This document shows, in pieces, positions 52,667 to 60,312 of a stretch of DNA of 64,000 bases. The position numbers and the translations under genes were made by a program. The DNA lies in the NCBI GenBank assembly GCA_964513675.1, contig CAZEOD010000010.1:1-64000 (forward strand), in the 5' to 3' direction. How positions within the stretch are numbered: the stretch's first letter is position 1; each line of letters begins with the position of its first letter. The notes under the pieces are model-generated. The model made no database searches, was not told where the DNA came from, and saw only the letters and a list, made by a program, of their open reading frames with translations. The stretch is from CALFVT01 sp964513675 (lineage in GTDB: Bacteria > Pseudomonadota > Alphaproteobacteria > Caulobacterales > Maricaulaceae).

Positions 52667-54912
52667 GGTTTTAAGCCCTCATTATCGGAAATCATAGCTG
52701 TTGGCGGCAAGCCGCTATTGAGTTCAACAACGCGGGGCGCTGCCGTGGCTAAAAATTTGTTTTTAAATATCTTCGTTTTGGGCTCACTTACCGTATGAGT
52801 CACAAGGAAAGGCGCATTATTTTCAAATCTATTATCCCAAATATTTGTGACTTGGACGCCGTGTAAGTGAATGGAGGCTTTGGATTTATTACGCGGCCCG
52901 TTACCAACATTATTAAGGGTTGATCCGGTCATATTAAAATGCGGCCCAAAGGTGCTTTCATCCCGTCCGCCGCGATAATAATCGACAACTGCGCCCTCAA
53001 CATCTTTAAAGGTCGAATTTTCAATGGTCAGATATTCTGCGTTGTAAATACCGTAGTCTTCATTTTCTGTATCAAGTTTTAATATTGCGCCTGACACAGT
53101 CTCGAAGTTTGAGTTTGTTATCACAATGTTATCTGCAAAAGTTCCCTTCGCCGCTGCAATCACATTAAAGGACTGATTAACGTCAAGATCGGTAAAGCTC
53201 GCGCCCTCAATCTCAAGGCGGTAATTTTGCAGCATCGCATAGGGCGATGTTCTGATAACGGAATTTCCCTTGTAATCCGGCGCATCTTTTCCTGAAATAT
53301 CCAAGCCAATAATCTTCAAGCTTCCGCCGTCTAGGATTTCAAAAAGTGTCGATCTTTCATAACTGACATTGACATCGCCTTGCGCCTTAAAGGTCAGCGG
53401 CTTATCTATTTTTAAAAACTTACTGACGATGTAATCGCCGGGTGAAAGTGTAATAACATCGCCGGCTTTTGCGGCTTTAACAGCCGAAAATAACTCACCT
53501 TGGTTGGGAGAGATCGTGACGGTTTGGCCCGACCCAAAAGCAATGGTTGGCTCTGATTTTGGATACCATGATGCGCCCGTCACATCTTTGGATGTCACAT
53601 CAACATCACGGGTAATGCCCGCTGTCATGCCAGATTGCGGGTACATCAATCCATTTTCAACCCGTGTTAATTCAAGGCTTTCGCGCGTGAAACCAGATGT
53701 AAAATCAGGTGGATCCATGGAGCCTAAAACATTATTTTTAAAATCAATGCCTGACATATCATCATAGACAGTAAAGACATCACGGCCATCATCATTAAAT
53801 ATTAGATTGCTTTCAAAACGGCTGTCACTTGGCGGGCCGCTGCGTTCTTCGTCGCTGCCCGCGCCAAGCTGAACATTATCACTATTTATAAGCGTATTAT
53901 TTTCGATAACCGCATTTATAACCGGATCATAGCGGTTGATCGGCCCATTTGGAACGCCGTTCATGACGACAAGCGCGCCGCCAAACCGGGTACCTTTGAG
54001 TCCTTCCATATAATTATTTCGAACCGTTTGGCCGGCATTAATGACGCGTATGCCGCCTGTATGGTCGACATCATTACCAAAAAAGACATTGCCTTCAACA
54101 AGCGTATTATTGCCGTGACGCATGGTTAGCGTTCCGCGCGATTCAAAAAATGTATTATTTAGAATTTTGTTCTGGCCCGATTTACTAGAAATTATTTCCA
54201 GCTCTCCATCGCAGCGGTCAAAATAATTATTCTCAACGGTTGTGAAGGAATTTTTACGGGAATGATGGCTAGTGCCAATACGCAAAGTTTCGCCGCCATT
54301 AGAGCCCAATATAGGCCGCGGCCCAAAATAATTATGGTCGATTAAATGGTAATTTTCACGGCTTTCCTCGGAATTCATCCGAACGGCCATGGTTACGCCT
54401 TTATTACGTTTTCCAACAAGATGATTATGGTCAAATCGGTTGTTTTTACCATACATCATCACCCAAAAGTCGACCTCATAACGCTCGGGCTGGTTATATT
54501 TATCAATAACTGTTTCTGTAACGCGAGAATTATAGGCGAGCGTGTCTTTGTCTTGCCGAAAAGAGATCACTTCTTTCGTTGGTGTATGCCCATTCTTGAA
54601 AACCAGACCCGAAACTTCAAGATATTCACCGCCGAGCCTAAGATTAGATTGCCCTGATAGAATAACCTTGCCCTTTGTTTCAGCCGTTAGGGTGATCGGC
54701 TTATCCTTTTTTCCAGACCCTTTAAATAGGATTTCAAAGTCGGTCCACGTCCCATTGGCGAGCTGAACAACATCTCCGGGGCGCAGCTTGCCCAATATAT
54801 CTTGATATTCCGCCTGATCCTTAACCAGATAGTTTTCCGCAGATGCGGAGCAGGCTGATAACATAAGCACCGTAGAAAGCGCGAAGCCTGCCTGCCGAAA
54901 GCCAATAAACAT
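52663..54912 (-). CDS. PL6-type alginate lyase, lipoprotein
   Basis: A 749-residue lyase of the chondroitinase B/PL6 family. The start at 54912 (MFIGFRQAGFALSTVLM) is chosen because AGGTGAGGGG lies 7 bases upstream; a frame ten residues longer has none. The signal ends in a lipobox LSAC. The N-terminal parallel beta-helix (about residues 25-400) has the PL6 catalytic residues in context: lysine in EIISSKSGQNK and arginine in GTLTMRHGNN, with the calcium-site asparagine/glutamates nearby. A second beta-helix (about 460-745) makes it the long two-domain type, like AlyGC. It should cut alginate in the periplasm or at the membrane, upstream of PL17. Confidence 0.92.
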   Translation of the reverse strand: MFIGFRQAGFALSTVLMLSACSASAENYLVKDQAEYQDILGKLRPGDVVQLANGTWTDFEILFKGSGKKDKPITLTAETKGKVILSGQSNLRLGGEYLEVSGLVFKNGHTPTKEVISFRQDKDTLAYNSRVTETVIDKYNQPERYEVDFWVMMYGKNNRFDHNHLVGKRNKGVTMAVRMNSEESRENYHLIDHNYFGPRPILGSNGGETLRIGTSHHSRKNSFTTVENNYFDRCDGELEIISSKSGQNKILNNTFFESRGTLTMRHGNNTLVEGNVFFGNDVDHTGGIRVINAGQTVRNNYMEGLKGTRFGGALVVMNGVPNGPINRYDPVINAVIENNTLINSDNVQLGAGSDEERSGPPSDSRFESNLIFNDDGRDVFTVYDDMSGIDFKNNVLGSMDPPDFTSGFTRESLELTRVENGLMYPQSGMTAGITRDVDVTSKDVTGASWYPKSEPTIAFGSGQTVTISPNQGELFSAVKAAKAGDVITLSPGDYIVSKFLKIDKPLTFKAQGDVNVSYERSTLFEILDGGSLKIIGLDISGKDAPDYKGNSVIRTSPYAMLQNYRLEIEGASFTDLDVNQSFNVIAAAKGTFADNIVITNSNFETVSGAILKLDTENEDYGIYNAEYLTIENSTFKDVEGAVVDYYRGGRDESTFGPHFNMTGSTLNNVGNGPRNKSKASIHLHGVQVTNIWDNRFENNAPFLVTHTVSEPKTKIFKNKFLATAAPRVVELNSGLPPTAMISDNEGLKP

Positions 54913-54999
54913 ACCGAGCCCCTCACCTTCTAATATTATCAAAAACGATCAAAAAAACGGTGAAGAGTCGCAACAAAACACCCAGTCAACACTTAATAA

Positions 55000-55028
55000 A
55001 ATATTGAAGAAATATGACGGTGTGTCAA
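55000..55028 (-). promoter_or_regulatory. Candidate promoter of the alginate lyase operon
   Basis: On the minus strand TTGACA (55023-55028) and AATATT (55000-55005) are separated by 17 bp. The -35 box directly follows ATTGGT repeats of the shared operator, so a bound regulator would occlude polymerase. Confidence 0.6.
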
Positions 55029-55061
55029 CCAATTTATCCAACCAATTTTTTTATATTGGTA
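55027..55061 (-). promoter_or_regulatory. Shared operator candidate upstream of the PL6 lyase
   Basis: TACCAAT and ATTGGTTG form an inverted repeat with an 8-bp interior (55039-55061), followed by a second ATTGGTTG merging into the -35 box. The same TACCRAT-N8-ATTGGTTG arrangement with identical spacing stands before the TonB receptor gene at 59221-59243. A GntR/FadR regulator encoded next door is the natural candidate ligand. Confidence 0.65.
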
Positions 55062-55082
55062 TAGGTTGAGCGAGTTGCGAGG

Positions 55083-55847
55083 CTAAGGTTTAACCACGTC
55101 TTCAGAGAAGCCTTTAGTCAACATAAAGCGCGACCTGCTTTCTGATGCTTTTCGCTTAACTTCTTGGTAGGCCTGCTCCTCTGAGGCGACCAGAAGAGCC
55201 TCAATCATGCGCGTAAAATGTTCTCTCATTGCGAGGCGTGCGGCGGAAGAATCTCTATTTTTCAAGGCCGTCAAAATAGCTTTATGTTCATCTTCACGGT
55301 GGCTATTATCTTTTTCGCAGACTGTTTTATAGACATTTTGAAGCTCTGCTGCCTGCGTTCGCATTTGCCACATGCTATCAATGACGAACATGATGGCATG
55401 ATTGTTTGTTGACCGAGCAATTGTGTTGTGAAACGCCGCATCTGCCTCATCTGCGGTCATATTACTCTTCACTTTGCCTGACATTATGGCGATGTAGTTT
55501 TCGAGCTCGGCTATGCGCTCATCTGTGATAATTGGCGCTGCGAGAGCTGCGGATTCAGCTTCAAACAAGGCGCGCGCTTCTGTGAGTTCAAAGGGGCCAA
55601 CCTTGGGAAGGCCGCTTAAGGTTAAACCGCCCCCGTCCAGCACATAGGCTCCAGACCCAACTTTGATCTCTAGGCGGCCTTGCGCCTGAAGCGCAATCTC
55701 AGCCTCACGTACAGCAACGCGGCTAACACCAAATTTTACGGCTAAATCGCGCTCGCCGGGAAGTCGGCTTCCAACTGGAAACACGCCGGAGTCAATGAGC
55801 TCTAGAATTTGGTTCGCGACCTTATGATATAAACGCTGCTCAGCCAT
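55083..55847 (-). CDS. GntR/FadR-family regulator of the alginate locus
   Basis: A 254-residue transcription factor. Residues 5-75 form the winged helix (ILELIDSGVFPVGSRLPGER, then KFGVSRVAVREAEIALQAQG). The C-terminal FCD ligand domain has the acidic/histidine metal-type residues in DAAFHNTIARSTNNHAI, EDEHKAIL and MREHFTRMIEAL. FCD regulators in sugar-acid loci normally respond to a pathway intermediate such as KDG or DEH. Its gene lies between the TonB receptor and the lyases on the same strand, and ATTGGTAT half-sites occur twice in its own upstream region, suggesting autoregulation. Confidence 0.9.
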   Translation of the reverse strand: MAEQRLYHKVANQILELIDSGVFPVGSRLPGERDLAVKFGVSRVAVREAEIALQAQGRLEIKVGSGAYVLDGGGLTLSGLPKVGPFELTEARALFEAESAALAAPIITDERIAELENYIAIMSGKVKSNMTADEADAAFHNTIARSTNNHAIMFVIDSMWQMRTQAAELQNVYKTVCEKDNSHREDEHKAILTALKNRDSSAARLAMREHFTRMIEALLVASEEQAYQEVKRKASESRSRFMLTKGFSEDVVKP

Positions 55848-55854
55848 AGATACA

Positions 55855-55905
55855 TACCAATGCTTAAACTACCCTCGATATCTCCTATACCAATTTAAAG
55901 ATAAA
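55855..55905 (-). promoter_or_regulatory. Two ATTGGTAT half-sites upstream of the gntR gene
   Basis: ATACCAAT occurs at 55855-55862 and again about 33 bases further on, near 55896-55903 (read as ATTGGTAT on the minus strand). They match one arm of the operators at 55027-55061 and 59221-59251 but lack a clear second arm. Confidence 0.45.
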
Positions 55906-56021
55906 AAAAAGAGCAAGTTTTTAATTTTTCGAGGTCATGGCTGATAAAGATGGGATTGATAAAAGATGCGTGCTGACACAGTCTTAAAAGAGGATGTCGA
56001 CACTAAATATTTTAATGAAGA

Positions 56022-56051
56022 ATAAAAAAAGGGCGCCGTAAACAGCACCCT
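56022..56051 (-). terminator. Intrinsic terminator of the TonB receptor gene
   Basis: On the minus strand AGGGTGCTG and CGGCGCCCT pair over 9 bp with two G-U pairs and a TTTA loop, followed by TTTTTTTATT. It starts 23 bp after the receptor stop and separates the receptor from gntR. Confidence 0.85.
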
Positions 56052-56073
56052 CTAAAATCATATTCTAAATCTC

Positions 56074-59000
56074 TTAGAATGTATAGCTTGCGCCAAAAAT
56101 GACACGGCGATCCGTAATGCCTTGGTAACATAATAGGCCACCTTCGCTGATACAGAACACATCGGAGCTTGCTTCCGTTAGATTAACCGCATCGACTTGT
56201 AGCGTTAGGCTATCTGTCACATCATAAGACAGGCTGCCGTTTAGCTGACCACGAGATTCTTGAATGCCTCTAAATCCAAATGGAGTGAAGACATTAGCTG
56301 TTCCCGGAAGGTCATCCGTCGCAAAAGAGTCGCGCCACGTGTAACGCAATCTGGCTGAAATTCCATATTTCTCATAGAAACCAGTCAGGTTATAGGCATT
56401 ATTAGATAGATTTAATAATGTCGCAGCTTCACGTGTTGCATTTGGGAAGCCTTGGAAGCCGAGAATAACATTATTTCGGTTTCCTGTGACGTCAGTGAAG
56501 CCCGTGTTATTATCTTCATCTTGGTAAGTATAGTTGGCTAGGAAACCGAAACCAGAGGCCCAACCAATTTTATCTTCCCAAGCGGCAAGGTTATATTGAA
56601 GGGCAACTTCAACGCCTCGCTGCGTCGTGGAGTTTTCGGAGTTAAAGGTTGATTGATTACCAACACAAACACCAAGTTCGCCATTCCCGAAAATACCAGC
56701 CTCTGTTCCTGGAGAGAATATACCGCCGCCTTCACAAACAGGGCCGACAACATCACGAAGACCGCCTGTTTCATCTGGGAATTCAACATCAGCACCAAAT
56801 AACCCGTCGCGCTCTTTGCTGAAGACGCCGATACTGAACACAGCTTCAGGTGCAAAATACCAATCTACGGACGCATCGAGGTTTGTAACTTCTTCAGGAA
56901 CCAAGAATGGGTTACCACCGACAGAGAAACCATTAACACCGCCAAAATCGGGGAATGTTCTTGCCGCCGTAATATCCGTGAAGTCCGGGCGGCGTATGTC
57001 CTCAGAATATGACGCACGAAGAACAATGTCTTCATTCACATCAAAGGCAAGGTTTACGCGCGGTAGGAAGTGATCGTAGCCGCTATCAACCGTAATCAAA
57101 CTTGGAGTGCCATCAGTAAATTGATTGGCTGTCGATGCAATATCTGTATCGATGTAACGCAGACCTGCATTGCCTCTTAATTGACCAAAATCAAAGTTCA
57201 CTTGGCCATAAGCTGCGATCGTGTCTTCTGTAATATCGAAGAAAGCCGAAGCATCTGAATTTAGTGTTGTTCCAAATATGGGGGCGATACCCTGTGCCGT
57301 AGCTGCCGCATTGACAAGATTGACTGTTGCAAGGGCGTCGCGCGTTAATCTCGGAGCGACTTGCAATACGCCGGAAACGGCTAAGCTATTGCCAGAACCT
57401 TCGGCGAAGTTATCAGGAATTTCACCAAGGATTTGAGAAAATCCACTCGCATTTACGCTATTGCTAAGTAATCCGCTTCCACTGCGATCTGCATCTCTGT
57501 CGTCCCGAAGACTAGAACGTGAGCCGAAACGAACACCAAGATCAATAGAGCTTAAGAACTGAGAAAACCTTGTTTCAGAGAAGTCATAGCTGCCGTCAAT
57601 CCGGAACGCTTCGTCAACATTTTCTCTGACGTCGCCGCTAAAGGTTGGGTTGCCATCAATGACATAATTGCTTGGATTTAAAAGATCGGCCTCGGATGGG
57701 GCAAATGGGCTACTAAAGTCAATATCAAACCCAAAGCGGTTGTCGCGAAGGTCAAATATGAGGGGCGTCCCGTTTTCATCTCTGAAGTCATCAGTACCGC
57801 TTGGTGCGATGAATGAGTTTGGATTAATGAAATTGAGGTTGATCGCTAAATTTGGATTGACCGTGTCAGAACTTGAACGGGCATATTCAACACCCAGCGT
57901 TAAGGCTTCTGTCGCTTCCCAGTCACCACCTAATCTTAAGGTCGTTGTTTCTGTGAAACGTGACCCTCCATCCGATGCTACGCGTAGGAAAGGTGCGCCG
58001 CGGCCATCATTGACCTCTGCATCCGCTTGTAATGGCGTGAAGGTCCCTTGCGTTACAATCGCAATATTGCCAAAGTTTTGATCGCCATTTACGCCGGTTG
58101 CAGACCCGAGATCAACTGTTTCAAAATCTGTGAAGTTAATGCCGCCGCCCGGCGTTACTGCACGGTCATTAGACCCGTTAAGACGGCTAACATTAGAGGC
58201 TTGTACTCTGGAACCAGATAAGCGGCGCTCTTGATCGTTAAAAATAATATCTGCGAAGAGTCTTATGTTGTCAGTCGGCTTCGCTTCAAAAGAGCCAGCA
58301 ATGTTGAAAGTTTCAAATTCTTGCGTTCTTTGAACTTGGTTTAGGAATTGAACGCCAAGAAACCCGTCTACGCCAGCAGGGCAAGCACTAGATGGGTTAG
58401 CTATTGTACAATCATTTAAGATATCGCGGTCAAGACGCGGACGGAAGGCTGTGTTCTCTGATTCGGTGTAACTGCCGCTGACGACAAAACCAACTTCTTG
58501 TCCTTGATTGTTTTCCCATTTGTGACCGAGCGCCGCTGAAAGTCTTGGGGAGATACCGCTTGTTAGGCTGCTGTCTTCACCTTGTATGCGAACAGATGCC
58601 AAAGTGTCATTTAAATCAAGCGGGCGAATCGTTCTTAGGTTAATCGTACCGCCAACAGCGCCTTCAATATGATGCGCTTCTGGAGCTTTAACGACTTCTA
58701 GGCCCGCAATGATCGCTGGGTTGACGTCTGTAAAGTTAATACCGCCGCGGCCGTTACCTGACCCAACAGTTGTAACACCGTTAAATTGAATAAGGTTTTG
58801 CCCCGTACCGCGAATCTGTACGCCTGTACCGACACCTTCTGTACGCGTAATCTGGATACCTGTGATGTTTTCAAGCACTTCAGCAAGGTTTTGGTCAGGC
58901 AACTTACCAATGTCTTCAGCCAAGATAACCTCAATCAGGCTATCGGACTCACGTTTTTCGATAAGTGCGTTTTGTAGAGACTGGCGAATACCTGTCGCTA

Positions 59001-59145
59001 CGACTTCATCTTGTATAGTTTCCTGCGCTACAGCCGTTTGAGCAAGCATTAAAGCTGCCCCCCCAACACTGGCCATTAAAATCCGCTTACCCCAAATTTT
59101 TGCAAAATCGTTGTCAGCATGGATGACTGAATCACGTTTGGTCAT
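56074..59145 (-). CDS. TonB-dependent receptor, alginate-oligomer uptake candidate
   Basis: A 1023-residue outer-membrane receptor of the Xanthomonas/Caulobacter type. The start is ATG 59145 (MTKRDSVIHADNDFAKIWGK), with GAGGG upstream; a longer frame to 59250 runs through the operator. A signal peptide is cleaved after LAQTAVAQ, then come a short TonB-box region and a plug beginning ATGIRQSLQNALIEKRESDS and containing DQNLAEVLENITGIQITR. A long barrel ends in RRVIFGASYTF, the terminal aromatic expected for BamA targeting. By position and shared operator it probably imports alginate oligomers. It replaces the SusCD-type system that Bacteroidetes use. Confidence 0.92.
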   Translation of the reverse strand: MTKRDSVIHADNDFAKIWGKRILMASVGGAALMLAQTAVAQETIQDEVVATGIRQSLQNALIEKRESDSLIEVILAEDIGKLPDQNLAEVLENITGIQITRTEGVGTGVQIRGTGQNLIQFNGVTTVGSGNGRGGINFTDVNPAIIAGLEVVKAPEAHHIEGAVGGTINLRTIRPLDLNDTLASVRIQGEDSSLTSGISPRLSAALGHKWENNQGQEVGFVVSGSYTESENTAFRPRLDRDILNDCTIANPSSACPAGVDGFLGVQFLNQVQRTQEFETFNIAGSFEAKPTDNIRLFADIIFNDQERRLSGSRVQASNVSRLNGSNDRAVTPGGGINFTDFETVDLGSATGVNGDQNFGNIAIVTQGTFTPLQADAEVNDGRGAPFLRVASDGGSRFTETTTLRLGGDWEATEALTLGVEYARSSSDTVNPNLAINLNFINPNSFIAPSGTDDFRDENGTPLIFDLRDNRFGFDIDFSSPFAPSEADLLNPSNYVIDGNPTFSGDVRENVDEAFRIDGSYDFSETRFSQFLSSIDLGVRFGSRSSLRDDRDADRSGSGLLSNSVNASGFSQILGEIPDNFAEGSGNSLAVSGVLQVAPRLTRDALATVNLVNAAATAQGIAPIFGTTLNSDASAFFDITEDTIAAYGQVNFDFGQLRGNAGLRYIDTDIASTANQFTDGTPSLITVDSGYDHFLPRVNLAFDVNEDIVLRASYSEDIRRPDFTDITAARTFPDFGGVNGFSVGGNPFLVPEEVTNLDASVDWYFAPEAVFSIGVFSKERDGLFGADVEFPDETGGLRDVVGPVCEGGGIFSPGTEAGIFGNGELGVCVGNQSTFNSENSTTQRGVEVALQYNLAAWEDKIGWASGFGFLANYTYQDEDNNTGFTDVTGNRNNVILGFQGFPNATREAATLLNLSNNAYNLTGFYEKYGISARLRYTWRDSFATDDLPGTANVFTPFGFRGIQESRGQLNGSLSYDVTDSLTLQVDAVNLTEASSDVFCISEGGLLCYQGITDRRVIFGASYTF

Positions 59146-59205
59146 ATTATTTCCCTCGAGTTTAATATTTTTATTGCACCTGACAAGAGCCACTACACGG
59201 CAACA

Positions 59206-59251
59206 TGTCAACCATTTTCTCAACCAATTTTGAATAATCGGTAGTACCAAT
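59206..59251 (-). promoter_or_regulatory. Shared operator and -35 box upstream of the TonB receptor
   Basis: On the minus strand: ATTGGTA-C-TACCGAT (a near-palindrome, 59237-59251), then ATTGGTTG (59221-59228) placed so that TACCGAT-N8-ATTGGTTG matches the PL6 operator base for base in spacing, then ATGGTTGACA with TTGACA at 59206-59211 as -35. No convincing -10 follows at the right distance. Confidence 0.65.
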
Positions 59252-59595
59252 TAGGGTTTATTTAAGAGTGTGATTTTTTTGAAACAGTGTCTGACTTAAA
59301 TAATCGCATAATCATGACGAATAATGACGCGCAATGAAAAATTACGGCAGATTACAAAGTCGCTTTACATTGTAATGAAATTTACTTGCGAAGAATCACC
59401 CTTAAGTTTAACGGGAAATAATTATAAAAATAGCTACACTAGCTTCTGTGGTGTGCAGAGTTAAGACTTATAAGAATCATAAATAGATTCTAGCAACCAA
59501 ACTGGTTTTTCAGGATAATCCTTCTGAGATGGCGCAGCAGATTGCATTTCAGGTCGAGCGTTTTTTTAATAAAAAATATCTAGGGGGATTAGATC
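59252..59595. other. Intergenic region between the TonB receptor and the DUF805 gene
   Basis: AT-rich, no gene seen. AACCAAACTGGTT at 59495-59507 is a short perfect inverted repeat. A strong ribosome site AGGGGGA (59582-59588) precedes the DUF805 start. No RNA gene or terminator recognised. Confidence 0.5.
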
Positions 59596-60102
59596 ATGGG
59601 TTTTATAAATTCAGTCAAATATTGCATTTTAAATATTTTCAACTTTAAACCACGCGGCAGCCGATCAGAATTTTGGTTCTATGCCGTCTTTATGGTGCTG
59701 TTTACAATATTTATGCTTTTCCCATTTGAGTATGTCTCAAACCGTCTTGAATCTTTTGATTCGCTTCGTACTGAATTTTCAGATACAGGGTTCACTACAT
59801 TAGAGAAAATCTATTACATATTACTCCTTTCATTTTGGCTGCCTTTTCTCCCCTTGCCAGCAGCCATAGCGAGAAGATTGCATGATATTGGCCGTTCAGG
59901 ATTGTGGCAGTTATTACCATTTTTATGGGTAATTATATTTTTCATTGTCGCTCTTGCGCTGGGCGCGGAGTTTGGCGGGGTGTTATATATTGTCTTTATG
60001 GGAACCCTTGTGGGCCTACCAGTTTTAAGCACGTTTTTGATTTTATTTTGGCTCTCCAAAAAAGGGCAACCAGAGCCTAATAAATATGGCCCTGTCAATT
60101 AA
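59596..60102 (+). CDS. DUF805 family membrane protein
   Basis: A 168-residue inner-membrane protein with four predicted helices. The opening FINSVKYCILNIFNFKPRGSRSEFWFYAVF and the central ARRLHDIGRSGLWQLLPF are the two hallmark segments of DUF805, and the C-terminal FWLSKKGQPEPNKYGP is the usual end. Function unknown; family members are widespread and often stress- or phage-associated. It stands alone, divergent from the alginate receptor. Start ATG 59596 with AGGGGGA upstream. Confidence 0.9.
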   Translation: MGFINSVKYCILNIFNFKPRGSRSEFWFYAVFMVLFTIFMLFPFEYVSNRLESFDSLRTEFSDTGFTTLEKIYYILLLSFWLPFLPLPAAIARRLHDIGRSGLWQLLPFLWVIIFFIVALALGAEFGGVLYIVFMGTLVGLPVLSTFLILFWLSKKGQPEPNKYGPVN

Positions 60103-60312
60103 AGCGCATTAAATCATTTAGCTAAGACATTTAAAAACTGAGTTAAGCTCAGGATAAATAGTGAGTGCCGTGCGATAGGCGCGGCTCTTCGAATATTTCT
60201 CTTTAAACTCCGCCGCAATATGTTGCGCCCTAAGTTTGTTATTATCATCTTGATTGTGCGCTGATCGGAATTTACATAGCTGTTATAAAAACAATCTATA
60301 AAAGGTTAAAGC

